DNA of 64,000 bases from Brasenia schreberi (taxonomy: Eukaryota > Streptophyta > Magnoliopsida > Nymphaeales > Cabombaceae). Location: the NCBI GenBank assembly GCA_036023115.1, contig JAYKKT010000055.1:9758001-9822000 (forward strand), read 5' to 3'. Below, one piece after another: positions 28,376 through 41,250 of the stretch. Made by a program: the position numbers and the translations under genes. Within the stretch, counting starts at the first letter, position 1. Every line of letters starts with the position of its first letter. The notes under the pieces were generated by a model. That model did no database searches, had not been told where the DNA came from, and saw only the letters and a program-made list of their open reading frames with translations.

Positions 28376-30902
28376 CCGCATGAACAAAGAAATATAACAG
28401 ATATAAAAATAACTTTATTAAGCTTGATTCATAGAATGATAAATAGTTATAGGCCTAGCTGAAGCTCATTAATAGAGGCATGATACCATGTTGTCCATTA
28501 GATTTAGGTTAGTAAAAACAAGTAAACTTAATTGAAGCTTCAAGATTCAAAACTAAACTTAGCTAGATTTCCATAATAGAAGACAACATGAAGAGTTTCA
28601 AGCAGTGATATATACATTTTATGGAATAAATCACTATTAGTTATGCTGTCAAATGGTCAACTCAGCCAGCATGAATATGACACTCCTATGATGTATGCAA
28701 CCATGGAAACATACCAGGTACTTTCTTTGAATTTTATAAATGTATTAACTAGCACCAACCTTGAAAGGTATAACAGGCCTACATATAAATCTACTGAACT
28801 CATTACATATACAAGTCATGTAGACAATTGTCAAGAACTGAGCGTCACTACCATTGATCTATCATATGATAGGAATCAACAACAGAACAACTACTTAACT
28901 ATGCATGCATTAACGGGTAACATAACATATTGTCCTAGATATACAAATTGGAAAAGGCTCAAACATAGTCACCACTTGATCTGATGCAGATTGGAAAAAA
29001 GTCTAATGTCAATGAAATCCATTAATCAACCACCAAAATCTCTTACTACAATTATATGAACAAAAAAAAGCTATACAGTTAGAGCAATATGAGAAAAGAA
29101 ATGCTCATACTATAATACATCCTTTTACCACTTAGCATACCTTTAATAATACAATTACAACAAAAAAATGGAATAAACACAGTTGAATGAATCCTTCTTA
29201 AAGGTGGTTCTTCGAGAGTGTTCAAAAAGAAACACTAACAAATCACTGAGCATCAAAGCATTTGCTACATGACCTACATTTGTTTAGATATTTTTAGACG
29301 AAAATAGCTATGACAAAATTGAGCTTGTAAAAGCTTAATAGAAATTTATCTTAAACATATGAATCCATCATATCACATGAATCAATAACCACAAAACACT
29401 AAATTAATGCAAGACTCTAACACAATGCTTTTGCAAACCAAATACAATGCAACTGAATTGAACTAGATGCAGGAAAATAAAAGGATTCTACAATCGCAAG
29501 ACTAAACATGAAACCACTACATAATACCTAAACTTATACGAGGTTAAAGACAAATAGATGCAAACAACCGAATTGACCAACTGAGAAAGTAATAGAATGC
29601 ATAAATTATCATTGAAAACACACACCACACAATGCAACATATACGGAGAGGGATAAGGATATCTAAAATGAGAGAAATATATGGTCAGAGATCCATAGAG
29701 AGAGATCTAGACACAGAGATATGCAAATATAAATATCTAGAGAGAGATTTTCAAAGAGATCTAGACAAAGATCTAAGCCTAGACATACAAAGAGATCTAG
29801 AAAGACAGAGACATATCTAGAGAGAACAATTTATAGATAATCAGAGAAAAAGAAAAGAGAGAGACCTACATAGAAATACACCACTCACCCTGCATCACTA
29901 GATTCAATCCCTGACTCCAGCAACTCTGGTGACTGACTCTGAGATGGTGTGAGCACGGGTTATCAAGGCATGGGAAATGATGAAAATGAAAAAAAATGAA
30001 AAAATGGAGGTTTTCCCATGATTTGCGTTAAAGGGAATTGGGAAATGGATTAACGTTCAGGTTAAACAAGGAATATTAAGGTTTAACGTTTTTATCATTT
30101 TAACTTTGGCAACACAATAGTGAGGGTTTTTTCCCTTGCCAACAAGAGCAACCACAATTCGATCGCCCTTCTCTAACCTTCATCAACTTAGCAAGTGAAT
30201 CCTCTCTCTCACCATTCTCGGAGATAAGCAATGCATTGCGGGAAAGCATCCCTTGCTATTCGGCTAATTTCTTGTTATTCTCGACTCACAAGATGAAGGT
30301 TGTAAGTTCAACACTGGGGCATGCATGCTTGGCTTTGCCCTCCCCATATGTAACCAAACGAGTTACCTAAAATAATAAAGGATTTGGTAAAAGACGTGAT
30401 ATTAGTATGAGAGAAGCTCAAGAAAATTTCCAGTTATATGTAGCTGTCAACCTAATTTTCCATGTTTACAAGGACTTTTAATGTTCAGTACTTTTCTATT
30501 GTCAGGTAACGTTCTTTTATACATGCAATGTATCAACTCCAATTGTTACAATTTGATGTTTTGATACCTTCTTTGAAAAATACTAGTTGAAAGATATCAT
30601 CAATAACCGTTCGATCCGCTAGATCGGTCAGCAAAACCAAGACTCGGTGCGTCGCTGCCACTGGTCTTGGGATTGGTGACCCATGCACTTAAAAATCAAA
30701 AGAGAAAAATCAACTCTCCAGCTCAGATAATATATTTCCTCCATACTCATTATATGGTTGTCAAAGCTCATGCTTTGGTATGCTGTACGTCTGAAGACCT
30801 CATCTTAGCGTCTCACAAGTATGCTCTTTGCTATGCACACTCTTGTGCTTTGGCCTCTAAGGGAGGGAAAAGATTGCCACACATACGCGTCCTGCTCGCG
30901 CG
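28376..30902. other. Non-coding region upstream of the bHLH gene
   Basis: No protein family was recognised. A purine-rich patch with repeated AGAGATCTAGA words lies at about 29635-29830. A donor-like gcagggtgagtgg occurs in reverse orientation near 29890, but no exon of a known family accompanies it. Confidence 0.4.

Positions 30903-30941
<39 letters not shown>
30903..30941. repeat. (CA)n(TA)n microsatellite
   Basis: A run of CA at 30903-30923 passes into TA at 30924-30941, directly before the G-box. Confidence 0.95.
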
Positions 30942-30947
30942 CACGTG
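30942..30947. promoter_or_regulatory. G-box (CACGTG), about 560 bp upstream of the bHLH start codon
   Basis: CACGTG is the preferred site of MYC2-class bHLH proteins, and the gene downstream encodes such a protein with the H-E-R contact residues. Its position fits a distal promoter element and possible self-regulation, but a single hexamer can occur by chance. Confidence 0.35.
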
Positions 30948-31235
30948 CTTGGGGCTTTCACAGTAAATGCATCAAAAGTTCAGTTGGGCCTTGTGTGCTC
31001 AGGAGAGAGACACTTCGCCACTGTAGCGGAAAAGGGAAAAACGCAACGAGTCAACCCGAGCCAGTAGATAGAAGCCCGTTTGGAAACGGGCAGCACAGCG
31101 AGCTGTGGTCGGTCAGATTGTGCCCTGTTCTCCTCATTGATGGTGACTTGTCTGCACGCGCCCCATATACTCCAATTCTCTTGTCAGTGTTGATACAGCA
31201 CCCATAATTACTGTACGGACCAATATACAACTGGT

Positions 31236-31243
31236 TATTTAAG
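31236..31243 (+). promoter_or_regulatory. Possible TATA box of the bHLH gene
   Basis: tatttaag lies about 270 bases before the start codon and is followed by a pyrimidine-rich tctctcacacaactctc stretch that could include the transcription start. No better TATA-like word occurs nearby. Confidence 0.35.
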
Positions 31244-31506
31244 TCTCTCACACAACTCTCTTGAGCAACAAAAGCATCCTGCAGCTTCCTCCCGTTTCCC
31301 TTATTTTTCTACCAGTTTTTCAGATTTTCTTTTGAATTTCTGTTCATGGTGATGGTTGGTGTCAGTGTACGACCCCAAAATGCTGCAAATATTGTAGTCA
31401 TTTATGGCATTTCTCTTACAAAGGCTATGACAGTTGAGCCTAATATTCCTTACATTGGGTTAGCTTGCGTTAGCAGTGGCAGAACTAGCTCCATACTCCT
31501 CTAGAT

Positions 31507-32886
31507 ATGGAAGTTCAGGGTTCACACTCAGTCCCACAAGCTATCACCACTGTGCTTTCAAAACCTTCCCTTCCCGCCGAAGATCGGCTGAAATACCTCG
31601 TGTTGAGCCATTCAGAATGGTGGGTCTACGCATTGATCTGGCGCGCCACCCATGACATCAACGGTGGGTTGGTCTTGACCTGTGATTCAGGGTACTACAG
31701 AGGCCTCAAGGAAGATGTTACCGTCAAGATTCAGCAGCAGCAACAGCAACAGCAACAGCAAGAACAAAACCAAATGATGCAAGGTAAGACCCAATGCACA
31801 AAATCGGATGCTTTCTGTTTGAAGAACGTCAATGGGGTATCAAGTTTGGAGTGGTTCTTCTCTGTTTCCATTGGTTGCTCCCTAAGTGGAAGCTATAGTA
31901 TCATAGAGCATTCCTTTGCTTTTGGTTCACCCATTTGGCTGGCTGGGTCAGATGAGCTCCAAATCTATAACTGTGATAGGACTAGAGAAGTCCATCTCTA
32001 CGGGATACAGAGTCTCGCGTGTGTCCCAACAGGAGAAGGTGTAATAGAATTCGGATCTACTGATTTCATCACAGTGAGCCAAAGCCTTATCCTTACAACC
32101 AAGTCACTGTTCATTCCATGCACAGCCATTGAAGGATTCAATCCAGTCCTTGACCAAGGTTCAACTGTGATAGATGATGACCCGAGCTTGTCCGCTCTGC
32201 CTACTGGTGTGGCGTCACAGAGCAACCACACAAAACCCTCGGCTGTGCACAATAGACTTGCTACCATTCTAGAGAAGAGTCCCAGAAAGAGAGGAAGAAA
32301 GCCCTCGAATAACCAGAGCCCACCCTTCAACCATGTCGAGGCCGAGCGCCACCGGCGAGAAAAACTGAATCACAGATTCTACGAGCTGCGCGCGGTCGTG
32401 CCGAATGTGTCAAAGATGGATAAAGCCTCACTTCTTGCAGACGCAGTCTCTTACATTAATGAGCTCAAGAGAAATGTAGAAGTGATGGAATTAGAGCTAG
32501 AGAGTAAGGGGAAAACAGTGGAGAGTCCCAAGATAAGCTCTACCAGCACTACCCAAACTGGGTTTTGCTCTAGCGCTAGTAGCAGCGAAGTAGACAAAGG
32601 TTTCGAGCACAAAGACTTCAACCTGCAAGCGGAAGGGCTAGAATTAGATGTCAGGATTGTTGGCTTAGATGCAACCATAAATGTGATAAGTGAGAATCAT
32701 ATGAACTATGCCACGAGGGTGATGGGTGCATTAGAAGCCTTGAGCATGAAGATTCATCATATGAGCATTTGCGTTGTGAAGGATATGATGATACAATATG
32801 TGATTGTTAGCCTCCCCAACAATCTAGCGATAGAACAGCAGGGAAGCCTCAAAGCAGTATTGCTTGAGAAAATCCGGAGGAGATAA
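31507..32886 (+). CDS. MYC2/bHLH14-like bHLH transcription factor, intronless
   Basis: The intact 459-residue frame encodes a nuclear DNA-binding regulator of the plant bHLH subgroup III d/e, known for jasmonate responses. An N-terminal bHLH-MYC_N domain spans about residues 20-200 ([18 protein letters not shown]; activation-like [13 protein letters not shown] at 114-126; [21 protein letters not shown]). Inside it, residues 76-85 are ten glutamines, probably a tolerated loop insertion. A basic stretch KRGRKPSNN (261-269) leads into the bHLH domain (about 272-321): [17 protein letters not shown] holds the H-E-R triplet that reads E/G-boxes. A C-terminal ACT-like dimerisation region spans about 378-457. 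A single exon and short length match bHLH14-type genes better than full-length MYC2 (over 600 residues). The aspartate before the TEWFF-type motif, which touches JAZ repressors in MYC proteins, seems to be serine here. The start is the first ATG of the frame. Exact orthology is unproven. Confidence 0.92.
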   Translation: MEVQGSHSVPQAITTVLSKPSLPAEDRLKYLVLSHSEWWVYALIWRATHDINGGLVLTCDSGYYRGLKEDVTVKIQQQQQQQQQQEQNQMMQGKTQCTKSDAFCLKNVNGVSSLEWFFSVSIGCSLSGSYSIIEHSFAFGSPIWLAGSDELQIYNCDRTREVHLYGIQSLACVPTGEGVIEFGSTDFITVSQSLILTTKSLFIPCTAIEGFNPVLDQGSTVIDDDPSLSALPTGVASQSNHTKPSAVHNRLATILEKSPRKRGRKPSNNQSPPFNHVEAERHRREKLNHRFYELRAVVPNVSKMDKASLLADAVSYINELKRNVEVMELELESKGKTVESPKISSTSTTQTGFCSSASSSEVDKGFEHKDFNLQAEGLELDVRIVGLDATINVISENHMNYATRVMGALEALSMKIHHMSICVVKDMMIQYVIVSLPNNLAIEQQGSLKAVLLEKIRRR

Positions 32887-33750
32887 GATTCTGCCTGCTG
32901 TATTTGTTCTCTTTTGGTTCTGCTTGTTTGCTTGCAATCATTGTGCGTTGCAAATTTACCTGAGGGGATATCAATAATTTGCAAACTTGGCCGAACCTAC
33001 CGCATATGCAGGCAGCTCAGGTAAAAATGCTTCGCGTAAAAATTTACCATGAAAAGGGCAACCGTCCTGCATGCATGTGGGGTTGATTACTCCAAGAAGG
33101 CAACTTCACGTGGTGTGTTTGGTATTTTACATGAACGTTTTAAGCCATGATTGGCTGGCTATTCATTCATCATTTATCATCACCCACACCACAATGAAAA
33201 GTTTTTCAGTCGGATAGTCATGGTTACTCTCAATGCAGTCACCCGTCAGCTGAGGTGAGTAAGTTCGATCCTATGAGCGTGCACGCTTTCATGTGTGTTA
33301 GGCTTTGGCCTCTGGTTGCAAAAGACAAAAAAGAAAGAAAGATACGAAGAATGGCATGTGATTAACAAAAACCCCACGAATTCTATCTCTTTTACTAGTG
33401 ACAGCAGAAAAACACAATGGAAACCGCGACTTGTAAGGTACATATGCACTTAGCTAGCCAAAGTGACAACAAAAGCACAAAAGTCCCTGGTTCTCTTGGA
33501 CATGAGATTGGCTAAAAAATAAGTTTCAAGAATATCCAGGGCATGCATCGGGTGGCGATCTGCCTAATCCCATCTGGCACGTAAAGAAAGGAAAATAGAA
33601 AAAAAATAGTGGGGGATGGCGTTTGACTATTTTACAAGCAATCGGAGGTTGGGCAAAACTCTCTCATGTGAAAAAGAATAAATGTAACTCTTATGGTCAT
33701 CGTATATCATCTTGCATCCACAGACAGATCGAGGGAGGAGGGCCAGAGGG
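32887..33750. other. 3' flank of the bHLH gene
   Basis: Non-coding. It should contain the polyadenylation site, but no signal stands out enough to call. Short open frames lack family resemblance. Confidence 0.4.
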
Positions 33751-33926
33751 GGGGCATTTGATTACAAGGTTTAGAATTATGGAACTGGATTGTAGTTAAA
33801 CACAGGTCTCAAAATGCAGTAAGAAAAAGTCGAGCCATACAACTTCACTTTTTATCTCGTTGCAAAACCTATCTAGAGCCACTGAAGTTTCAGTTTCATA
33901 ATTTCGATCTCGCAATTAAACACCCC
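33751..33926. mobile_element. MITE-like element, about 176 bp, with imperfect terminal inverted repeats
   Basis: The left end ggggcatttgattacaaggt resembles the right end read in reverse (ggggtgtttaattgcgagat). The similarity continues to gaattatggaactg / gaaattatgaaactg, giving about 36 bases at roughly 70 percent identity. There is no coding capacity and no clear target-site duplication. It probably belongs to the plant MITEs that start GGGTGTTTGATT. Confidence 0.55.
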
Positions 33927-34666
33927 TTGAAGGAGTTTATTTTCCCTGGGTTGATGACTAAGCCTTACCTCTTTAAGGCAGTTTTCCAAGATAACAAATG
34001 AAGAAAGAACTTAAAATTGTACATTAGTGTGCAAAACGCATCTTGCGTGTGAATTGCCAACTCTCTTCAAGTGATTTTAGGAAAAACATTGAGTTGGGAC
34101 TTGCAGACCAAGAAAGTCTTATGTGTCGGGCGAAGTTCACTTGTGCGAAATTCAGGTGAGGTTCGTCTCATATAAAAAACTCAGACTGCGAGGACTGATT
34201 TTTTTTGGAATTTTTGTGAGGTACGTGGCCACCTTACCTCAATCATCGAAGTTTATATTCTTGCAAAAGGATTATCCCGCAAAGATTGGCAGACGAATCT
34301 TTTAAACCTGAAGATAGACGTGGACATAAGTGGATGCAAGTGCGCCAACTTGGTTCTTCTGAATAAATCTTTCTTGCCAAGTGACAGGAGAGTTGACATG
34401 ACATAATAACAAAGCCACAGGATGCCTCATATTGTACAACACAGTGGCGGTGGCGGGCCTAGAATTTTTATGTGAGATGAGGCAAATTGCCTATTCAACC
34501 AGTTAAGGTGGGGGCAAACTCTATTTATAGTAGTTATATCCAATCAAACCTTATGACTTTTTTATTGGTTTTTCGAATTTTAGGTGGAGCATCTATCCCA
34601 CTTCTCTTCAATGTAAATCCACCATTGATACAACATCATATATCAATGCATGATTACATTTTCTTA

Positions 34667-34668
<2 letters not shown>
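33927..34668. other. Gene-free stretch
   Basis: No domain, repeat family or RNA gene recognised. Confidence 0.4.

Positions 34669-34734
<66 letters not shown>
34669..34734. repeat. (TA)n microsatellite
   Basis: Uninterrupted TA over about 66 bases. Confidence 0.95.
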
Positions 34735-34736
<2 letters not shown>

Positions 34737-35100
34737 TTAGTGTTTATATTATTGTATTATACGATATTGTGTGCATTAATTCGATATTTGTTCTATCGCA
34801 TATCTATATGATGTTAATAATTTTCCTTTTTATACAATTTTCAGCTTTTTTAGTTTTAAAATAATTTTTCCAATATATGAAGAGAATTAGAGAACCAGAC
34901 CATGCTATAAGATTTTGTACAATAAACATGTACACGTATATCCTATACAATATGGGGTTTGATATAGATTTTAGCAATATCTCCTTATAAATTAATTAAA
35001 GAAAACCATGCTAACCCAACTAGTTGTGTAGGTGTACATTTATTTGGAAGCATACGAGTTTCATTTTCCCAATATAACTTGCATGGTTCCCATACCAAGT
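34735..35100. other. AT-rich spacer before RTE copy 3
   Basis: Nothing recognisable. It ends directly at the TTG-type tail (read in reverse) of the next LINE. Confidence 0.4.
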
Positions 35101-38100
35101 ACAACAACAACAACTAAGCCTTTTCCCATACTAGACCGGGTCGGCTACATGAATTCTTTGTTTCCACATATCCCTATCATGTGTCATATTAGCAGTTAAC
35201 TCACAATAAGCTAGATCATTCTTTATTGTTTCTTTTCAACACTTTTGTGGTCGTCTTCTACCTCTTTTAATACTTTCCAAATTTAGTTTTTCATACCTTC
35301 TTATAGGTCATTCTTTTGATCTTCTTTCTATATGTCCAAACCATCTTAAATGATATTCTCTCATTTTATCCTCTATTGGTGCTACTCCTAATTTGTTTCT
35401 AATAACCTCATTATGTATATTGTCTTTTCTTATATGACCACTCATCCATCTCAACATCTTCATTTCTACATCTTTTGTATATGTTGATGATTAACTACCC
35501 AACACTTAGAACCATAAAAACATGGCAGACCTAATTGCTGCTCTATAATATTTACATTTTAACTTTAATGATATCTTCTTATCACAAAGAATACCTGATG
35601 GTCCTCTCCATTTTAACCAACGAGCATTAATTCTATGCATAACATCTCCATCAATTCTTCCGTCACTCTAAAAAATTGACCTAGGTATTTAAAACTTTCC
35701 TTTTGGGAACGCAATATGTGCCAATTTTAATTTCTATGTCCTTTGAAGTAACCAAATGATCAAACTTACATTCCATATATTTTGTCTTTGCTTTACTAAG
35801 TCGAAGGCCTTTGCTTTCTAATGTTTCTCTCCATAGTTCCAATTTTCTATTAACTTTTTCCTTAGACTCCTCCACTAACACAATGTCATATGCAAATAAC
35901 ATATACCAAGGTACTTTATCTTGAACAAGTTTTGTTAACTCATCAATCACCATTATAAATAAGTGTGGACTTAAAGTTGATTCTTGATGTAACCCAATAT
36001 TAACTTCAAAGAAGTCTGTCATTCCTTCATGAGTCCTCACACATGTTTTTGCACAATCATACATGTCCCTTATAAGGTTAATGTATGTCAATGAGATACC
36101 TATTTTTTCCAAAGTTCTCCAAAGAACCTCCCTCGATACTCTATCATAAGCTTTTTCTAGATCAATAAATATCATGTGAAGGTCTTTCTGTTTTGCTCTA
36201 AAGTGTTCTATAAGACATCTCAAAAGGTGAATCGCTTCAACAGTAGATCTGTTTAGCATGAATCCAAATTGGTTCTCTGTTGTACTTGATACTTTTTTTA
36301 ACCTACCTTCGATAATTCTTTCCCACAATTTCATAGTATGGCTCATTAACTTGATACCTCGATAATTCGCACAATTCTAAATGTCTCTCTTGTTCTTATA
36401 TATGGGTATAAGTGTACTCGCTCTCCATTCCTCGAACAACTTTTGGTTTCTCCATATTTCATTAAATAGTCTTGTGAGCCAAGTGATTCCGATTTATTCT
36501 AGTATTTTTCAAACTTCTATAGGAATATTGTCTGGTCCTACTGATTTACTACCTTTCATATGTTTAAGAGCCTCTTTGACTTCATTCTTTTGAATACGTC
36601 GGTAGAAATTGTGGTTTATATAATTTTCTAATTTGGCTAACTCTCCTAAGCTAATACTAACATCTTTATTTTCATTAAAAAGCTTATAAAAATAATTTTT
36701 TCATCTATTTCTTATATCATCATTTGCCACTATAATTTTTTCATCCTCGTCCTTGATGCAGCTAACATAATTAAGAACTTTAGTTTTCTTATCTCTTGCC
36801 CTAGCTATCCTAAAAATATCTCTTTCACCCTCTTTTGAGTTAAGTTTTTCTATATAAATCCTCCAAAATTTTAGCTTTTGCTTCACTCATGGCCTTTTTC
36901 GCTTCCTTCTTTGCTTTCTTATAAGCCTCTAAAGTTTTACTAGTTTTCTTAGCATAATGTAATTTGTAACATGCCCTCTTTGCCTTGATTTTATTTTGCA
37001 CTACTTCACTCTACCACCAAACTTTTTTTTGTGTTAGTACACCTCCCTTAGATACACCTAACACATCTTTCGCCACTTTCCTAATATGTATTGCCATATT
37101 GTTCCACATATCATAAGGTGTACCAACATAATTCCAAACATTTCATTAAAGGACTTTCTGTTTAAATATATCTTCTTTCTCGCTTTTGAGGTTCCACCAT
37201 TTAGTCTAAATAGCTCCATGCACTCTTTTCTTCTTTGTTCATTTTTTTTATTTGTAAATCCATAACTAAAAGTCGATGTTGGGTGGTTAAGCTTTCTCCT
37301 GGAATTACCTTGTAATCTTTACAACATGCTCTATCTTTTTTTCTATAAATAAAGTAATCAATTTGTGTTTGTGATAAGCCACTCTTATAAGTAATTAAAT
37401 GTTCATCTCATTTTTTGAAGAATTTATTGACTATAAAGAGATCAAATGCCATAGTAAAATTTAAAATCTCCCTACCTTCCTCATTTATATCCTCAACACC
37501 AAAGTTTTTATGAATACCTTGATATCCTCATGCCTCTTTAGCGACAAGTCCATTTAAGCCTCCTCCTAAATAAATTATCTCCCTTTATAGAATCTTTTGA
37601 ATCACCTTATCTAACTCTTTCCAAAAAGATGTCTTTATACTATCTTCTAGTCCTACTTGGGGTGCGTAAGCACAAACTATATTTAAAACCTATGCTTCTA
37701 AAACTAATTTCAACATCATGATTCGGTTACCATATCGTTGTATGTCGACTACACTATCCTTTAAATCTTTATTTATGATAATACCAACTCTGATTCGAGC
37801 CTTTTCTTTACCTCAGTACCATAATTTAAACCTTTACTTTTTCTCTCATTTTGTCTCTTGTAAACATAGAATATGAATGTTTCTATGAAATATTGTATCT
37901 ACTACCTCCATTAGCTTACCAGATAATGTTCCGATATTCTAAGAACCAATACGAATTATTATTTAGGACTAGCTTCCTTACCCCCCACATCCGTCCATAT
38001 TCAAAATGTGGAGACCCTCTCTGAAAATTATTCACTACATTCGGGTGACAATATAGCATGACTAACTTCTTTACCCACACCCGTTCATGATGTGGGAACC

Positions 38101-38347
38101 CTCTCTGCAATTGATTCACTACATTCGGACGAAAATGTAGTGACCCCTCTTACTTATCACTGCATTCGAGCTCTGCAACACGTCGCTAGGTGGGAACGCC
38201 CCAAAGCAATGCTCATAATTTTTGTAATACATGTTATAAAAATCTAATGAAGTTTTACGCTAGCTGTCAGAAGTCTAACACAACCCTCATTCTTTATCCG
38301 GGCTTGGGACCGGCAATGCATGGGTGATCCCTTACATGAGCGGAGTT
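35101..38347 (-). mobile_element. RTE-clade LINE, copy 3, decayed
   Basis: Both termini of the family are present: the (TTG)n tail in reverse at 35101 and the 5' end aactccgc in reverse at 38347. Length 3.25 kb equals copies 1 and 2, but substitutions and small indels are far more frequent. I found no convincing target-site duplication, which fits its greater age. It lies between the bHLH region and the tandem array. Confidence 0.92.
35681..38119 (-). pseudogene. RTE endonuclease-reverse transcriptase remnant (copy 3)
   Basis: Readable blocks, in element order, are PNVVNNFQRGSPHFEYGRM at about 38000, endonuclease pieces out of frame at 37.3-37.9 kb, a linker block ([19 protein letters not shown], about 36840) and a reverse transcriptase block of 221 codons (36346-35681) starting [19 protein letters not shown]. 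Motif A is [13 protein letters not shown]. Motif C reads FAYD instead of FADD: the codon at 35888-35890 changed Asp to Tyr, removing a catalytic metal ligand. Stops and shifts separate the blocks. It cannot have been active in its present state. Confidence 0.9.
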
Positions 38348-38729
38348 TACTAGACTTGAACATTTTCTAAAATATTTTGCTAATTTTTGGTTTATTTGGA
38401 CAATACATATTGTACACCTATTATCATTAATGCATGCAAGCCAAGTGTGGTCCATGCAAGTTAGTTTTCACAAATTAAATGTGCAGGAGGCGGAAACAAT
38501 TTATTTGGGAAAATTAAGTAGCAGATGTTTCATACTGCAACCATTCATTTTTTATATTACCTACAAATTGTGTACTCTAAGTAGGGAGGCTGCAGATTTC
38601 ATTGACATCAGTTCATCACTAAACTAAGTGTGGCTGTTCAAACAGTCAAAATAAGTCTGTTTTTCCTTTTTCAATTAATGGTTACAATCGTCAATCTAAA
38701 ATGTTAGGCAGAAGATGTTCAATCACATA
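38348..38729. other. Gene-free spacer
   Basis: Non-coding AT-rich sequence between two LINE remnants. Confidence 0.4.
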
Positions 38730-38970
38730 AATTAAAGATGTTGAGATGGATGTATGGTTATACAAAAAAAAAATATTCATAATTAAGTATTGAGGACGCT
38801 AATAAAAAAAAAAGAGAGACACGCCTAGGGTGGTTCACACATTTGAAGATATGACAATATGTTCTACTTGGAACGTATAAGAAATTGGATGATGACAATT
38901 AAAATGAGAGAGATTAGGAAAGTCTCTAAGTGTTGGAAGGAAATAATTAAATATGATCTTACCTTTTGGA
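38730..38970 (+). pseudogene. Remnant of an older LINE reverse transcriptase tail
   Basis: In shifting frames the plus strand reads KMLRWMYGYT, then RETRLGWFTHL, then KCWKEIIKYDL. The order matches the RTE C-terminus ([31 protein letters not shown]). It carries A-run indels and differs from the three long copies, so it is an independent, older insertion. Confidence 0.65.
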
Positions 38971-41250
38971 ATTATATATTAATATGACACCATATCATGC
39001 TTAACGGAGATTAAGTATCTACAAACACAAAGCAAGGACTAGGTTTTGGTTTCAACTATACAACAATGTTATGCCCATCTCTACTAGCTAGGTCACGAAT
39101 GAACCAGGCCACTCTTGTTCATCTTGATTCTGCTCATCGGAGGCTAGTTCATGTTCGGAATTAATTCATGTTTTCAGCATGGTTCAATTCATAACAGCTT
39201 GCTAGATAGTGCTTTTGAAAATTTTACCTAAATCATTTCATGAATGAAATTGTCTTAGAATATTTGGCATAAATGAGTGACCATTTTCCTGTCAACATTT
39301 TCGCAGAAGAACACTGTTGATAAATATTTGGCAAGCGCACGTGCACACACATATATGAAAGGCACACTATGCTTTGATCATATGAATATCAATCTCCTGA
39401 CCTAACATCAGAGAGAAGGGCTGGCAAATGATTCGTGCTGCTCAAACATCGGCTGATTTAAACCCTTCGCCACCTTCTTCATGTTGAATTCATGAACTTA
39501 ACTGAGCTGAACAGGAACAATGTGTGTTCCTTCAGTTCTGAGCTTGTTAAGCTTTTCAAAAAAGAACGAGCAGTACGGCGATGAGCTACTCTTTCATTGT
39601 ACATATTGAATGCAGAGTACAATGAAGAACAAATTTTAGTACCATATTGAAGCTTAGGTTTGAATCTTGCCGTCAAACAGAAACCCTTATTTGATGGAAC
39701 ACGTATTAAGCATATTTTACAATAAACATAGATAGTTAAATAATATAATGCACTGATTATTGCAAAATATAAAAATATACATACTTTATTTAGATATATT
39801 AAATAAAATAATCCTGACATATTATCAAACTTAAATTCTTTAATGTACATTAAGTTAGTTTAGTATAATTAAACTTAAATAGTTAACTAATATCACATAA
39901 TAGTCAATTATTAAAAATACACATACTTTAGTTATTTCTATAAAGTAAAATTTTAAATGTTCAAGTTAATCACTTTAAACTAAAAGTTGAAATTCAGCAG
40001 TAAATTAGTATCAAAATAGTTAATTAATATAATTTAAAAATAAATTATCAATACAAAATACCAATTTTTTATTTATTTAAGACTATTGTTTTATCTAATG
40101 TGATTTAATACAGAAATTAAAAGATAATTCTAGGGTAAGATTCATAAGTTCTAAGTAAGTTGATTAATAAAAATATAATACTTTTAAAATTATTTTAAAT
40201 GAACCATAAGACTTTACATGATTTAGCTAAGGAGTAGCCATGTGAGATGTGGATACCAGTGTTATCAATTTGTAGTAACGTTTTTACTGAACTCACTTGA
40301 GCTAGTAAAAAAAAAGGAAAGGTACCAAAGTACATTAAGGAACAACTGATCACAAGGTAGTATTTTTAATTAGTAAATAGAAGAGAAATAGCAAAATAGT
40401 ATTAAACTAAAACATACAATTGCAGAGAAAAAAAATGCTCATATTGCTCATAAATTTGCATAAAGTACTAGAGATTCAAGAACTCAATGCAAAAAATCTA
40501 CATCAAAGGTAAACTTTGTTCTTAGGTCAATTTGGAACCCCATGAACTTAATGGATCCATATGTGCATCATATACTTGCGTATCGAGTGATCTAAAGTCC
40601 ATTGTTTGTTAACATATATAAATTGTGTGTGCATCCAACAATGTAGTTGTATGTGTAGAGCTTTTAGAATCTTAATAAGTTGCACACGTTTGTTATAACC
40701 TTGTAACTCATTCACAACGAGTCACGTTATTCATGACGTTCTTTATAAACTTAAAATACACATATAATATGAATTAACAAACAATATACTTCCAAAGTAA
40801 AGATTATTTATAGATGTCATATGTCCATCATAGGCTTTCTTGAACCGGCGCTCAAGGGTCAGCCTACATGCTTAGGAAAAGTGTTTTATGATCCGGGATT
40901 GCATCAAAATAATTTTCAATCAAAACGGATTTTCCAAAACAAATATGTGATTCACTTGGCAAACATCAGTTGGTGGCCTGAAAAACAAAATTAGTTATGT
41001 TTACAACAGAAGATGTTTGTAATTGTTTTGTTATATTACAGGGACCCAAAAATTCTAAAATTTTTACCCAAGTAAGTACTATGATGAATCTTTATTGAAT
41101 ATAAATATATATTTTTGGTTCACTAGATAATCAGATTTAAATATGAGAAGATTCCTAACCGAATGTGATTATGAAATAGGTTAAGTTAGAAAGCTATAAA
41201 TATCGGATTTACAACAAAACTATTTTATGATTTTTGGATATCTACGGATA

